A DNA stretch of 64,000 bases from Roseiflexus castenholzii DSM 13941 (GTDB lineage: Bacteria; Chloroflexota; Chloroflexia; Chloroflexales; Roseiflexaceae): contig NC_009767.1 of the NCBI RefSeq assembly GCF_000017805.1, positions 3,286,001-3,350,000 of the forward strand. Reading direction: 5' to 3'. The position numbers and the translations under genes are program-made. The notes beneath the pieces were generated by a model. That model was not told the origin of the DNA and ran no database searches. It was given only the letters and a program-made list of their open reading frames with translations. Positions 1 to 8,632 of this stretch are shown one piece after another. Positions within the stretch are counted from its first letter, which is position 1. Every line of letters begins with the position of its first letter.

Positions 1-147
1 GGGCTTGCCTATCGGTCGCGCCACTGTTTGATCGATTCGTCGCTGCGCTCCTGCCATGCACACCCTCCCCAGAAGCAAGGTTGTAGCGACGGCTGCCCAG
101 AGCAACCGTCGCCGTATCTCCGTCCTTCCACTGCTGTGCGTCGCCGA
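1..147. other. Left-edge non-coding stretch
   Basis: No reading frame here has recognisable homology. It is downstream of the minus-strand solute-binding protein gene, so transporter permease genes, if linked, would lie beyond the left edge. Confidence 0.4.
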
Positions 148-1614
148 TCACGCGCGATTGACGGCGATAATCGGGTCCACCGCAGCAAACACCTGATCAC
201 ACGCTTCCTTCACGCTCAACTGCCCGGCCACCACCAGATCCCAGATCGGTCCTGCCGCCTGCGTGACCTGCGGACCGGTCGGTTGATCGATAATGTCGTG
301 GCTGGCGATGGTGCGCATTGCCTGCTCGACGTATTTCGCGCCGGGAGGCGCAAACTTCGAGTTGAGGTACGAGGGCCACGCCGAGAGGCGCGCCGGGCTG
401 CCGCGCCCGGTAATTCCCCACATATACGATTGCCCGGCGGTCGAGAGGTATTCGTTCAGATAGATCCACGCCGCGTCAGGGTTTTTGCTGTCGCGTGTGA
501 TCATGTAGGCGCTTCCGGCGGAGAAGGTGACATGCGCCTTCGGACCTTTAGGCCACATCGCAATATCCCAGTTGAACTTGGCGCCGGCGCGGATCGGCGG
601 AGTCGCCCACGAACCCTGCATGGTCATCGCAATCTTGCCGAACTGGAATGCGGGCCAGGCGACGTTTTGCAGGTCGGCGGGGCTGGGCACCGCACCCTTA
701 TCGCGCAACTCCTGCCACCATTCGAGGGCGGCAACCGCTTCGGGCTGGTTGATCAGACACTCGTCCTCCTTGGGTTCGCGCAGGTACTGAGCGCCAAAGG
801 GCATCAGGTAGGGTGGCGCCACCAGCGAGTCGCCCAGGGATGGGAGTTCGCCCAGCCCGAAAATCTTGTTCGGTCCTTCGCCCTGCGTCAGTTTCAGCGC
901 GACTTCCTTCAACTTTTCGAGGTCCCAGGTTTCGTCGGGGTAGGGAATCCCGGCGGCATCGAAAATATCTTTGTTGTAGTACAGGTTGGCGGGACCTTCA
1001 TCATATGGAATGCCCCACAGTTTGCCGTCGCGCTGGTACGACACCAGCGACTGCGGCGTGAAGTCTTGCAGGTTGAAGTCCTTCTCTTTAGCGATGTAGT
1101 CGTCGAGCGGACGGAACAGGCCGTTCTTGATGAACTCCTGCGCCCATGAAAACTGGCAGTACATGATATCGGGCAAGGCGTTGCCGGCCGCCTGCGCGAC
1201 GTATTTTTGGCGGTACTCGCCGAAGGGCGTATTCTCGGCTTTGACGACGATATTCGGGTGGCGCTGCATAAAGAGCGTATCAAACTGCTTCTGACGCTCG
1301 AAGAAGACAGCGTCCCAGGCGTGCGCGACACTAATCTCCACCCGCTCGGACGGATCGGCAATGGCATTGGTGGGCCAGCCGCTATTGCCCTCTTCCAGAT
1401 CGTAGAGTGAGGTCGGTGTCGGCTCGGTTGCGGGAGGCGTGGTCGGCGCAGCGCCCGTACCCGATTGCTGCGGCGCCTGCCCGCATGCCGCCAGCACGGC
1501 CGCCACAGCAGCGCTACTCAACCCGAGGCGTGCGCCGATCTGCAAAATCTCGCGGCGACTCAAGCCACGCCGTTTCAACTCCTGCGCGAGTTCTTCCTCG
1601 TGGTGTGTGGTCAT
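148..1614 (-). CDS. Extracellular solute-binding lipoprotein, family 1 (sugar ABC transporter)
   Basis: This 488-residue protein looks like the substrate-binding component of a carbohydrate ABC importer. The N-terminus carries a twin-arginine type signal (LSRREIL, about residues 19-25), a hydrophobic stretch and a lipobox ending LAAC, so it is probably exported folded and lipid-anchored. The body has the family-1 pattern: VEISVAHAW near the start of the mature domain, then GIPYDEGPANLYYNKD, the tryptophan-rich DETWDLEKLKEVA segment, and a C-terminal GITGRGSPARLSAW. I chose the ATG at 1614, preceded by a GGAGGG ribosome-binding site, over an in-frame ATG 156 bases upstream whose extra residues look non-coding. 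It lies beside fucose catabolic genes, so a fucoside or uronate-like sugar is a reasonable guess for the ligand, but nothing in the sequence fixes it. No permease or ATPase is in the window. Confidence 0.9.
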   Translation of the reverse strand: MTTHHEEELAQELKRRGLSRREILQIGARLGLSSAAVAAVLAACGQAPQQSGTGAAPTTPPATEPTPTSLYDLEEGNSGWPTNAIADPSERVEISVAHAWDAVFFERQKQFDTLFMQRHPNIVVKAENTPFGEYRQKYVAQAAGNALPDIMYCQFSWAQEFIKNGLFRPLDDYIAKEKDFNLQDFTPQSLVSYQRDGKLWGIPYDEGPANLYYNKDIFDAAGIPYPDETWDLEKLKEVALKLTQGEGPNKIFGLGELPSLGDSLVAPPYLMPFGAQYLREPKEDECLINQPEAVAALEWWQELRDKGAVPSPADLQNVAWPAFQFGKIAMTMQGSWATPPIRAGAKFNWDIAMWPKGPKAHVTFSAGSAYMITRDSKNPDAAWIYLNEYLSTAGQSYMWGITGRGSPARLSAWPSYLNSKFAPPGAKYVEQAMRTIASHDIIDQPTGPQVTQAAGPIWDLVVAGQLSVKEACDQVFAAVDPIIAVNRA

Positions 1615-1776
1615 GGAGTCCCTCCATTGTTGTCGGACTATGCCGGGATGATTGCGCCTGATACCAATATGCCGCAAACGCCACAATTGCGCTGCGTGGA
1701 AGGAGCATCTGCAAGCCTGACATTGACCGAAGATTCTGATACGATACACGCCTCCTTTCGTTTCGTTCAAGAAATC

Positions 1777-2895
1777 TTATAATTCAGCGGGGCGCACCGA
1801 CCGATGATCGGCGGCGGAGCGATATGCTGCGTGCACGAGGCGAAGCGTATGCGGGTTGTCGGCGGCGTCGGTCAGCGGCGTTCCATCCATCTGCATCGCT
1901 TCCATCAGCGATGCCATTAGACCAATGAACGCATCGGGAATCCAGCGATCTTCGAGGCGCACATCGAACCAGATGTCCGGCGCGGTCGTCGTGGAATGGC
2001 ACTGCAACGAGTCTGGTCTGCCGTGCGGATAGTCGTAGAGCAGCCCGATGATTCCCTTGATCACTCCTTCGGTGCCCAGGAAACGAAACGTGGCATAGGC
2101 GTCGCCGCTGTGGTCATGATGATTGACGGCAAGCAACGCCTGTAACCCCGAGTCGTGATCCAGCACCGTGATCGTTTTCGTTTCGGCGCGTTCTTGTTGC
2201 CCCGGATAGTGGGCATGGCGGCTCGTCACCCACGCCGGGTCGCCGAACAGGTAGCGCAGACTGTCGAGACAGTGGATGCTGTGGCACATCAGATCGAGGT
2301 AGGGATGCGCTTGAAGCCAGGGCCACATATGCCATGGCGTAGTGATCGATACCAGAATCTGCGCAGCGGCCGGTTGCCCGATAAACCCACGCTGAATGAG
2401 ATCACGCGCAGCGGCAATCGCGGGACTCCAGCGCATCTGTTGACTGACGGCGACTTTGCGCCCGGCGCGTCGCGCTATGTCCACAATGGCTTCGGCATCC
2501 GCGAGGTTCTCGGAAAGCGGCTTCTGGCAGAGGAGGTGCTTGCCGGCGGCGACCGCCTGTTCGTCGATGGCGCGTTGATGCCAGGCGGGTACTGCAATGT
2601 CGCAAATCTGCACATCGGGATCGGCGAGTGCGGCATCGAGCGTCTCATATACCCGCGGAATCCCATGACGCGCAGCGGTTTCCTGCGCCGCCTGACGGTC
2701 GATGTCGTAACAGCCGACCACGCGCAAACCATGCAATTTATATGCAGGCAGATGGGCATAGTTCGCAATCCTGCCGCATCCGATCAGCGCAATCCCATAA
2801 TCGGTTCGGGCGGAAAGGTGCGGATGATAGTGAAGATCGAGAATCGGAAGAGACTCCACTGTCTTTTGCTCACGATCTGATCGAAGCACATGCAC
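1777..2895 (-). CDS. Gfo/Idh/MocA family oxidoreductase
   Basis: This 372-residue NAD(P)-dependent oxidoreductase starts its Rossmann fold with GIALIGCGRIANYAHLPAY at about residues 34-52, and the family Lys-Pro motif follows in LCQKPLSENLADAEA. The C-terminal half has the alpha/beta substrate domain with conserved His-containing segments (DLMCHSIHCLDSLRYLFGDP). The family oxidises or isomerises sugars and inositols. Its promoter carries the same AT-rich motif as those of the GntR regulator and fuconate dehydratase, which supports a role in the same sugar pathway. The first 30 residues are poorly conserved in style, so a downstream GTG could be the true start. The substrate is unknown. Confidence 0.85.
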   Translation of the reverse strand: MHVLRSDREQKTVESLPILDLHYHPHLSARTDYGIALIGCGRIANYAHLPAYKLHGLRVVGCYDIDRQAAQETAARHGIPRVYETLDAALADPDVQICDIAVPAWHQRAIDEQAVAAGKHLLCQKPLSENLADAEAIVDIARRAGRKVAVSQQMRWSPAIAAARDLIQRGFIGQPAAAQILVSITTPWHMWPWLQAHPYLDLMCHSIHCLDSLRYLFGDPAWVTSRHAHYPGQQERAETKTITVLDHDSGLQALLAVNHHDHSGDAYATFRFLGTEGVIKGIIGLLYDYPHGRPDSLQCHSTTTAPDIWFDVRLEDRWIPDAFIGLMASLMEAMQMDGTPLTDAADNPHTLRLVHAAYRSAADHRSVRPAEL

Positions 2896-2927
2896 ATCGG
2901 GGTGCGCCGAGATACGGAGATATATGT

Positions 2928-2956
2928 ATTTTATAATTTTTCGGAACGTTTGTCAA
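2928..2956 (-). promoter_or_regulatory. Promoter of the Gfo/Idh/MocA gene
   Basis: On the minus strand a perfect TTGACA (2951-2956) is followed after 17 bases by TAAAAT (2928-2933). A TATAAA at 2930-2935 is an alternative with 15-base spacing. The AT-rich motif at about 2918-2932 overlaps the -10 box and the expected start point. Confidence 0.65.
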
Positions 2957-2964
2957 GAAATAGT

Positions 2965-3279
2965 TTACGATCCATCATCAATGACCAGACTCGCCAGTCG
3001 GATCGCGCGTGAAGGCGCTCCAGGCAGAGCAGGACGCTGGATGATCCAGATCGTATAGATGGCAACATCACGTCCCGATGGATCGAGCAGGCACGACGTG
3101 GCATACGAACAGACCGGGATGGTCGAGAGGCGCCCAAGCGCCTGAACCGGGCCAAGATCGATGACGAACTGCGGCGGTGCAACGCCGCTGCGCCGGATCG
3201 CGGTCATACCGGCGCCGCTGCACACAACAATCAGAGCAAGAGTGACAAGGATACCGCCGATGATGACGCGCTTCTTCAT
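2965..3279 (-). CDS. Small membrane-anchored protein of unknown function
   Basis: This is a 104-residue protein with one N-terminal hydrophobic helix after MKKR (about residues 5-24) and then a short soluble tail. The cysteine in LIVVCSG gives only a poor lipobox, so a plain membrane anchor is as likely as a lipoprotein. An upstream in-frame ATG at 3297 would overlap the preceding gene; starting at 3279 leaves a 4-base gap after it. It is the last gene of the GntR-CaiB-MaoC run. I do not recognise the family. Confidence 0.55.
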   Translation of the reverse strand: MKKRVIIGGILVTLALIVVCSGAGMTAIRRSGVAPPQFVIDLGPVQALGRLSTIPVCSYATSCLLDPSGRDVAIYTIWIIQRPALPGAPSRAIRLASLVIDDGS

Positions 3280-3283
3280 GATC

Positions 3284-3748
3284 TCAATGTTCAGCAAGCA
3301 CCGACGTCTGGCGTCGCTTCACCAGATACAGATGTTCACACACCAGCAACGTTTCATGATGCTGGTTGAACACCTCGATCGTTTCGACGACAATCCCATG
3401 ATCAGCGCGGCGCGGATGGTTGCGCTTTTCGGTAATGGTCGCCTCGACGGTGATCGTATCGTTGATGAAGACCGGGCGAATGAACCGCAATCGATCATAG
3501 CCATACGACATAGCATGTGGGTTGATGGCGCCGGCGGTCATGCCGATGGCGACGCCGAAAATGAGCGTGCCATGCGCAATACGCTGCCCGAAATCCTGCG
3601 TCTTGCACCACTCTGCATCCATATGGTGCGGATAGAAATCGCCTGTCTGCCCGGCGTGCAGCACCACATCGGCTTCTGTAATGGTGCGCCCCATGGTGCG
3701 ACGGTGAAAGCCGATGGCGTAGTCCTCGAAATACTGTTTGTGAGTCAT
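3284..3748 (-). CDS. MaoC-like (R)-hydratase/dehydratase
   Basis: A 154-residue hot-dog fold protein of the MaoC type. It contains the hydratase signature around TITEADVVLHAGQTGDFYPHH and the following GQRIAHGTLIFGVAIG segment, with Asp and His in the positions used by (R)-specific enoyl-CoA hydratases. It ends with the usual RRADHGIVVETIEVFNQ strand. It starts 3 bases before the end of the CoA-transferase gene upstream, so the two are almost certainly co-transcribed and probably act on the same CoA thioester. Chloroflexi use CaiB/MaoC pairs for mesaconyl-CoA chemistry in the 3-hydroxypropionate cycle, but I cannot assign that reaction from sequence alone. Confidence 0.88.
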   Translation of the reverse strand: MTHKQYFEDYAIGFHRRTMGRTITEADVVLHAGQTGDFYPHHMDAEWCKTQDFGQRIAHGTLIFGVAIGMTAGAINPHAMSYGYDRLRFIRPVFINDTITVEATITEKRNHPRRADHGIVVETIEVFNQHHETLLVCEHLYLVKRRQTSVLAEH

Positions 3749-3751
3749 GGC

Positions 3752-4906
3752 TCAGCACCTGCTCATTGCAAGCCGTACCCGGCAAGAATTATGTTCGCCG
3801 ACGCGCGGCGCGCCAACCGGCGATGTCAGAACAGCGCCATCGATCCGTATCGGGCGCCGGGTTGTCGCCAGGGTCATTCCGTTGCTGCGCGTCACCTGTT
3901 GCACCATCTGCACTGCGGCAAACCCCGGATGCGCCGTAAGCCGATCCCAGTCGAGCACCTCGGCGCACCAGTAGTCCGCCGGTTCCAATCGCGCGAGCCA
4001 GTACGCAGTTGGTTGAGTCGCCAGGTGCGCGGCGATCAGCGCTTTGATTTCATCACGCGCGCTGAACCATGTTGCCGGATCGGTGTGCGCCAGCGGCGCT
4101 TCGCATCCCAGCAATTCGCCCAATTGCGGGATCGAACCCATCGCCAGCGCCAGATAGCCGTCCGCTGTTGCATAGATGCCATACGGCGCGCCAAGACAGG
4201 CATGCGCATTATTGACGGCGCTGCGTTGCGGCAACCGACCGCCATCGTTCAGGTAGGCGGTGAACACCTCGAATTGCAGGTCGAGCGCCGATTCGAGTAG
4301 GCTGACTTCGACCAGACCGCCACGCCCGGTGACACCGCGACGTACCAGGCATGCCAGCACCCCCTGCGCCAGGTGCGCACCGGCAAAAATATCGGTGATG
4401 GCAAGCCCGAAGGGAAGCGGCGGTTGATCGGCGTCGCCGTTGAGAAACGGCAGTCCGGATCGTGCCTGCGCCAGCAGGTCCTGCCCTGGCAGATCGCGCC
4501 GCGGACCGGTTGTGCCATACCCTGTACCAGTGGCATAGACGATACGCGGGTTGATCGCCGCTACCGCCTCGTACCCAAGTCCCACTCGTTCGATGACGCC
4601 GGGGCGAAAGTTCTGAATCAGCACATCCGCGCGAGCAATCAGGGCGCATACCCGCTCCAGGTCTTCTGTACGCTTCAGATTGGCGGCGAAGGAGAGTTTG
4701 TTCCGGTTGATGGTATGAAACAGTACGCTGTCGCCATCCAGGAACAGATCGGCGATCGCAAGATGACGCCCGGCTTCGCCGCCATCAGGACGTTCGATCT
4801 TAATCACGTGCGCACCAAGATCCGCCAGGCGCAGCGCACACGAGGGACCAGCCAGGAACTGACTGAAATCGAGTACGAGCAAGCCATCGAGCGGTCGAGT
4901 TTCCAT
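3752..4906 (-). CDS. CaiB/BaiF family (class III) CoA-transferase
   Basis: A 384-residue class III CoA-transferase. It starts METRPLDGLLVLDFSQFLAGP, followed by the family segments LADLGAHVIKIERPDGG, NRNKLSFAANLK, VLIQNFRPGVIERVGLGYE and GYGTTGPRRDLPGQDLLAQA. The catalytic Asp expected in this family falls in the PGQDLLAQA stretch. I chose the ATG at 4906 because the 56 in-frame codons upstream come from the decayed solute-binding gene. It sits between that remnant and a MaoC hydratase. The likely role is to move CoA between carboxylic acids so that an imported acid can be hydrated. The exact acid is unknown. Confidence 0.9.
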   Translation of the reverse strand: METRPLDGLLVLDFSQFLAGPSCALRLADLGAHVIKIERPDGGEAGRHLAIADLFLDGDSVLFHTINRNKLSFAANLKRTEDLERVCALIARADVLIQNFRPGVIERVGLGYEAVAAINPRIVYATGTGYGTTGPRRDLPGQDLLAQARSGLPFLNGDADQPPLPFGLAITDIFAGAHLAQGVLACLVRRGVTGRGGLVEVSLLESALDLQFEVFTAYLNDGGRLPQRSAVNNAHACLGAPYGIYATADGYLALAMGSIPQLGELLGCEAPLAHTDPATWFSARDEIKALIAAHLATQPTAYWLARLEPADYWCAEVLDWDRLTAHPGFAAVQMVQQVTRSNGMTLATTRRPIRIDGAVLTSPVGAPRVGEHNSCRVRLAMSRC

Positions 4907-5624
4907 TACACGCCCTTTCAGCGGAACGTTCGCCGGCAAGACAGGCGTGCACCAGCGGCGCCGCGTGGTCCTGGAACCAGGGATATCCCGCGTAGCGTAG
5001 TCGCAAGAATGCCGCATCGAGCGTCGGCAGGGTGTCACGGAAGTATCCGTCACCAAGGGCATTGGCGAGATCATCGTTCCAGGCAGCGCAATAACCGGGT
5101 TGCCCGCCGCTGGTCACATAGATGCACTGAATGGACGATTCGGCGACGAAACGGGCGAACGCCACGGCAGTAGCGACGTGACGGCATGCATCCGACACCG
5201 ACAGACCGGCGCCGCCGAGGGTCGAACGCAGGCGTTGGCCGTTGAACGTCACCAGACCGCCGAAGCGTAACCGGTTGGCGGCATACCCGCAGCGCGCATA
5301 ATTCAGCCGCAGGCGAACGGGCAATAAGCAAGCGTGTCGCTGGTTGCAAGCGCCTCATAAGTCTGGATCGGGTTACGGGTGCAGACACGCCGGATCGCAC
5401 AGCGCAATCAGCGCGCGCAGATGCTCCAGCGCGGCGATGCCAATTGGACGATCAACCACGCGCCCGACAGTCGTGAATGGCGTTTCCCCCAGCGCAATAC
5501 AGGTGATAGTCATGCCGGGGTGCAATTCGCCAACGCGCTGCGCAGCTGCGACGAGCGGCACATACCCGCGGGTATGATCCCAGGTGAGACCGGTAAGTTC
5601 GACGCTGTGCGATGGATGCTTCAT
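4907..5624 (-). pseudogene. Decayed extracellular solute-binding protein gene
   Basis: Remains of a family-1 solute-binding gene in at least three frames. The N-terminal part (5373-5624) begins with an ATG overlapping the GntR stop codon as ATGA and reads VELTGLTWDHTRGYVPLVAA...LHPGMTITC. A middle piece near 5300-5372 reads NPIQTYEALATSDTLAYCPFAC in another frame before a stop. A C-terminal piece (about 4910-5324) reads NYARCGYAANRLRFGG, then TLGGAGLSVS, VTSGGQPGYCAAWND and LRYAGYPWFQDHAAP. These segments match, in order, conserved parts of one protein type I recall from this group. The fragment is much shorter than a normal binding protein, so an internal deletion as well as frameshifts is likely. 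The gene is therefore probably inactive, while its operon partners are intact. Confidence 0.8.
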
Positions 5625-6358
5625 ACGCCTGCGTCCTCGCCGGTGGATCCGAGCGCCTGCTGTTTCTCGATGCGCTTCCCGTTGACCAGCGACGCAACCG
5701 TCTGCTCACGCTGCATCACGTCGAGCAGGCTGACCACCGTTTGATGCACCTTGTAACGCACCATACACGCCAGAGCATCGGGGTCGCGCCGATGACATGC
5801 ATCGAGAATCGCCTGAATCTCGAACAGGGACGCACGCGCCCGCTCCGGGAAGGCATACAACTGAAATCGCCGATAGCGCGCGCTCAAATCCCAGAGTTGA
5901 GCGATCAACTGCACCAGATGCCGCCGTCCTGCCGCCCGGTAGATCGTGAAATGAAACTCGCGGTGTAGATCGAGAAATGCATCGAAATCATCAATCGTTG
6001 CGGTCTGTTCCATTTCGATTTTCAATCGATCAAGGGTTGCCAGGTCCGCGACGGTCAGGCGCGGCGCTGCCAGGCGCGCCGCCAGTTCTTCGAGCGCCTC
6101 GCGCACCTGATAAATGTCGAGCAACTCTTCGACCGACAATGACTCGACGAAGACGCCACGGTGGGGAACAATGCGCACCAGCCCGCGCGATTGCAGCCGC
6201 GCCAGCGCCTCGCGCAGCGGCACCAGGCTCACGCCGAAACGTCGCGCCAGTTCGTTCTGGTCGAGACGCGATCCTGGCGCCAGTTCGCCGCTCAGGATCA
6301 TGTCGCGCAGACGTGCCATGACTTGCTCGGTCATGGTGCGTTGGTGAAGATTGCTCAT
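5621..6358 (-). CDS. GntR family transcriptional regulator, FCD subfamily
   Basis: A 245-residue DNA-binding regulator. The N-terminal winged helix has the GntR signature MILSGELAPGSRLDQNELA, then RFGVSLVPLREALARLQSRGLV (helix-turn-helix, about residues 36-62). The C-terminal FCD effector domain begins around VEELLDIYQVREALEELAARLA and contains the metal-binding pattern Asp-FLDLHREFHFTIYRAAG plus a later His in YKVHQTVVS. FCD regulators usually bind carboxylic acids or sugar acids. It leads the CaiB-MaoC operon, overlapping the following pseudogene by ATGA. It probably controls its own operon and, from the shared promoter motif, fuconate dehydratase and the Gfo/Idh/MocA gene. Confidence 0.92.
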   Translation of the reverse strand: MSNLHQRTMTEQVMARLRDMILSGELAPGSRLDQNELARRFGVSLVPLREALARLQSRGLVRIVPHRGVFVESLSVEELLDIYQVREALEELAARLAAPRLTVADLATLDRLKIEMEQTATIDDFDAFLDLHREFHFTIYRAAGRRHLVQLIAQLWDLSARYRRFQLYAFPERARASLFEIQAILDACHRRDPDALACMVRYKVHQTVVSLLDVMQREQTVASLVNGKRIEKQQALGSTGEDAGV

Positions 6359-6389
6359 AGCACACTTGTGATCAGCAGAAACGAGGAAT

Positions 6390-6425
6390 GCAAATATTTT
6401 ATATTATTTTCGTTTGTTCTGTCAA
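6390..6425 (-). promoter_or_regulatory. Promoter of the GntR operon
   Basis: Reading the minus strand, TTGACA (6420-6425) is followed after 16 bases by TATAAA (6398-6403). The -10 box overlaps an AT-rich stretch (6390-6402) similar to that at the Gfo/Idh/MocA and fuconate dehydratase promoters, as expected for autoregulation. Confidence 0.65.
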
Positions 6426-6965
6426 GAGCGTTCATCCCTCCCTTTGGTCGCTGCAAGCGCACCGGGGCAACCTCCTGCGTATGGGAAGATCGCGGGCGAT
6501 GTGGCGGTCGCGCAAGCGCCGTCCTTGCCGCAATCTGTGCGCCGGCTGCCCATGCTGAGCGTGCGCCGGATGTTCTTTCTTTCTTTGGTACGCGAGGAGT
6601 CCAGGCGCTGTCGCTATGAGCAGAGTTGCGAACGAAGCGAGGGGTGGGTCCTGGCAGCGCGCGCAGGATTGGGATGCTTCGCTTCGCTCGGAATGATGAT
6701 CCGTGCTCTTCGGACCTTAAGCACGGGCAGAACACGCGAGCGAACACCGACCGGCACACCCACTGTGGGACCGTGGGACGGCCACGCGCGACGCCGGTCT
6801 CTACGCTTCCGCAGACGGGGCAGGGGGTGAGGGTACAACGGCGCATCCCAACGCCATGCATGCGTGCTGTCCGCCCTTGAACCTTCCGGCAGGGTGCGCC
6901 GAATCTTTGCGCCTTTGCGGGTGACGTTCTGGAAGGTATGCACCGCTTTCTTATATGGTTGCGAC
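6426..6965. other. Non-coding spacer with a dispersed-repeat fragment
   Basis: There is no credible gene in about 540 bases between the divergent regulator and dehydratase promoters. It contains a GCTTCGCTCGGAATGATGA fragment like the core of the dispersed element found elsewhere in this window. It also has a TGTGGGACCGTGGG-A-CGGCC stretch (about 6765-6784) that recurs with one change near 25158-25177. Confidence 0.55.
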
Positions 6966-6994
6966 TTGACATCAGCCATGCCTCGTCGTACACT
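6966..6994 (+). promoter_or_regulatory. Promoter of L-fuconate dehydratase
   Basis: TTGACA (6966-6971), a 17-base spacer and TACACT (6989-6994) form a near-consensus housekeeping promoter. Expected transcription start is about 7001, at the edge of the AT-rich motif. Confidence 0.65.
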
Positions 6995-7000
6995 ACGCCC

Positions 7001-7017
7001 GTGATATATATTTTATT
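7001..7017. promoter_or_regulatory. Candidate GntR-family operator
   Basis: The AT-rich sequence GTGATATATATTTTATT lies at the expected transcription start of the fuconate dehydratase gene. Similar stretches lie at 2918-2932 and 6390-6402, each overlapping a promoter. Its regulatory role is inferred from position and recurrence only. Confidence 0.4.
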
Positions 7018-7035
7018 GTAACAAGCGATGTGCGT

Positions 7036-8340
7036 ATGGCAATCACCATCACCCGCGCCGAAGCGCGCGACGTTCGCTTCCCCACTTCCCGCACTCTCGA
7101 TGGATCGGACGCCATGAACCCCGACCCCGACTACTCGGCGGCATATGTGATTCTCCACACAAACGTCCCTGGTCTGACGGGGCACGGGCTGACCTTTACC
7201 ATCGGGCGTGGCAATGAATTGTGCGTCGCCGCATGTCAGGTTTTGCTGCCGATGGTGGTGAACCGTTCCCTTGAGTCAATCACTGCTGACATGGGCGCGT
7301 TCTGGCATATGATCACCGGCGACAGCCAGTTGCGCTGGATCGGACCGGAGAAGGGCGTGATTCATCTGGCGACTGCCGCCGTGGTCAATGCGGTTTGGGA
7401 CCTGTGGGCAAAGGTTGAGCAAAAACCGCTCTGGAAGTTGTTGAGCGATATGTCGCCGGAAGAACTGGTGCGCTGCATCGATTTTCGCTACATTTCCGAT
7501 GCGCTGACGCCTGATGAGGCGCGTGACATTCTGCGCCGCCAGGAGGCGACGCGCGCCAAACGCGAGGCGGAAATGCGCACGCACGGGTTTCCTGCCTATA
7601 CGACATCGGCGGGTTGGATCGGGTATTCCGACGACAAAGTGCGCCGGTTGTGCCGGGAAGCGATCGATGCCGGGTTCCAGCACATCAAAATGAAGGTTGG
7701 ACGTGATCTCGATGCCGACCGGCGCCGCGCCCGGTTGATCCGCGAGATCATTGGACCGGATCGCAAATTAATGGCAGATGCCAACCAGGTGTGGGATGTG
7801 CCGCAGGCGATTGCCTGGATGCGCGACCTTGCAGAATTCGACCTCTGGTGGATCGAGGAGCCAACCAGCCCCGACGATATTCTGGGTCATGCGGCGATTG
7901 CCCGCGCTGTGGCGCCGGTTGGCGTGGCAACCGGCGAGCATGTCCAGAACCGCATTGTCTTCAAACAACTGTTGCAGATGAATGCCATCAATTTCTGTCA
8001 GATCGATGCCTGCCGCCTCGGCGGGGTCAACGAGGTGTTGGCGGTTATCCTGATGGCCGCAAAGTTTGGCGTACCGGTCTGCCCGCATGCTGGCGGTGTC
8101 GGGTTGTGCGAGTATGTCCAACATCTGTCGATCTGGGATTACATCTGCGTTTCCGCATCGCTGGAGAATCGTGTGATTGAATACGTCGATCATCTGCACG
8201 AGCACTTTCTCGATCCGGTTGTCATCCGCAATGCTCGCTACATGCCGCCGCAGACGCCAGGATACAGCATCGAAATGAAACCGGAGTCGCTGGCAATGTA
8301 TGAGTATCCTCATGGTGCGGCATGGAGCAATCTCGGTTAA
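7036..8340 (+). CDS. L-fuconate dehydratase (enolase superfamily)
   Basis: A 434-residue enolase-superfamily acid-sugar dehydratase. It converts L-fuconate to 2-keto-3-deoxy-L-fuconate in the non-phosphorylated fucose pathway. With the ATG at 7036, the catalytic and metal residues fall at Lys220 (HIKMKVGR, KxK pair), Asp248 (ADANQVWD), Glu274 (WIEEPTSPDD), Glu301 (ATGEHVQNR) and His351 (CPHAGGVG). From memory these are the positions reported for the Xanthomonas enzyme. The DACRLGGVNEVLAV and GLCEYVQHLS blocks are typical of this subgroup (ENOSF1/FucD). A GTG six bases upstream would add two residues. It has its own promoter and is followed by an alpha-L-fucosidase, which fits the function. 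Confidence 0.92.
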   Translation: MAITITRAEARDVRFPTSRTLDGSDAMNPDPDYSAAYVILHTNVPGLTGHGLTFTIGRGNELCVAACQVLLPMVVNRSLESITADMGAFWHMITGDSQLRWIGPEKGVIHLATAAVVNAVWDLWAKVEQKPLWKLLSDMSPEELVRCIDFRYISDALTPDEARDILRRQEATRAKREAEMRTHGFPAYTTSAGWIGYSDDKVRRLCREAIDAGFQHIKMKVGRDLDADRRRARLIREIIGPDRKLMADANQVWDVPQAIAWMRDLAEFDLWWIEEPTSPDDILGHAAIARAVAPVGVATGEHVQNRIVFKQLLQMNAINFCQIDACRLGGVNEVLAVILMAAKFGVPVCPHAGGVGLCEYVQHLSIWDYICVSASLENRVIEYVDHLHEHFLDPVVIRNARYMPPQTPGYSIEMKPESLAMYEYPHGAAWSNLG

Positions 8341-8632
8341 GGTGGGAAGGGTGACGGTTCCACATTCGTGAAAAGATGGCAGGTGGGGATGAACGGGTGT
8401 GTGTTCTTCCGCAGACATGCCCACAAAAGGTTCAAGGTTGCCCGTTATGGGTATCCTGAAGCACGCCTACCTGCCCAAAAGCGTGTTGCCGGCGATGTGC
8501 TGCGTTGCACATCGTCCGTGGAAAGATAAACGAGACAGAGGTTACACGGTTACATGGTTGTTACGGTTGGAAATCTCTCCTGACTCCTGATTCAGTTCCC
8601 GGTTCTCAGTCCCCCAGCACAAAGGAGCGACA
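8341..8632 (+). other. Intergenic region with an 8-bp hairpin
   Basis: There is no gene here. CGATGTGC (8493-8500) and GCACATCG (8507-8514) form a perfect hairpin with a six-base loop, which could act as a weak terminator after the dehydratase gene or as a regulator site. Short GGTTAC direct repeats follow. The fucosidase ribosome-binding site AAAGGAG lies just before 8633. Confidence 0.45.

Noticed and set aside
28..1149. Long plus-strand open frame opposite the first solute-binding protein
   Set aside because: It is the antisense frame of a well-supported gene and has no recognisable domain or ribosome-binding site.
6355..7185. A 276-codon minus-strand frame across the regulator-dehydratase spacer
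   Set aside because: Its translation is low-complexity and contains the repeat-derived IIPSEAKHPNPARAARTHP type of sequence; it also runs through two promoters.
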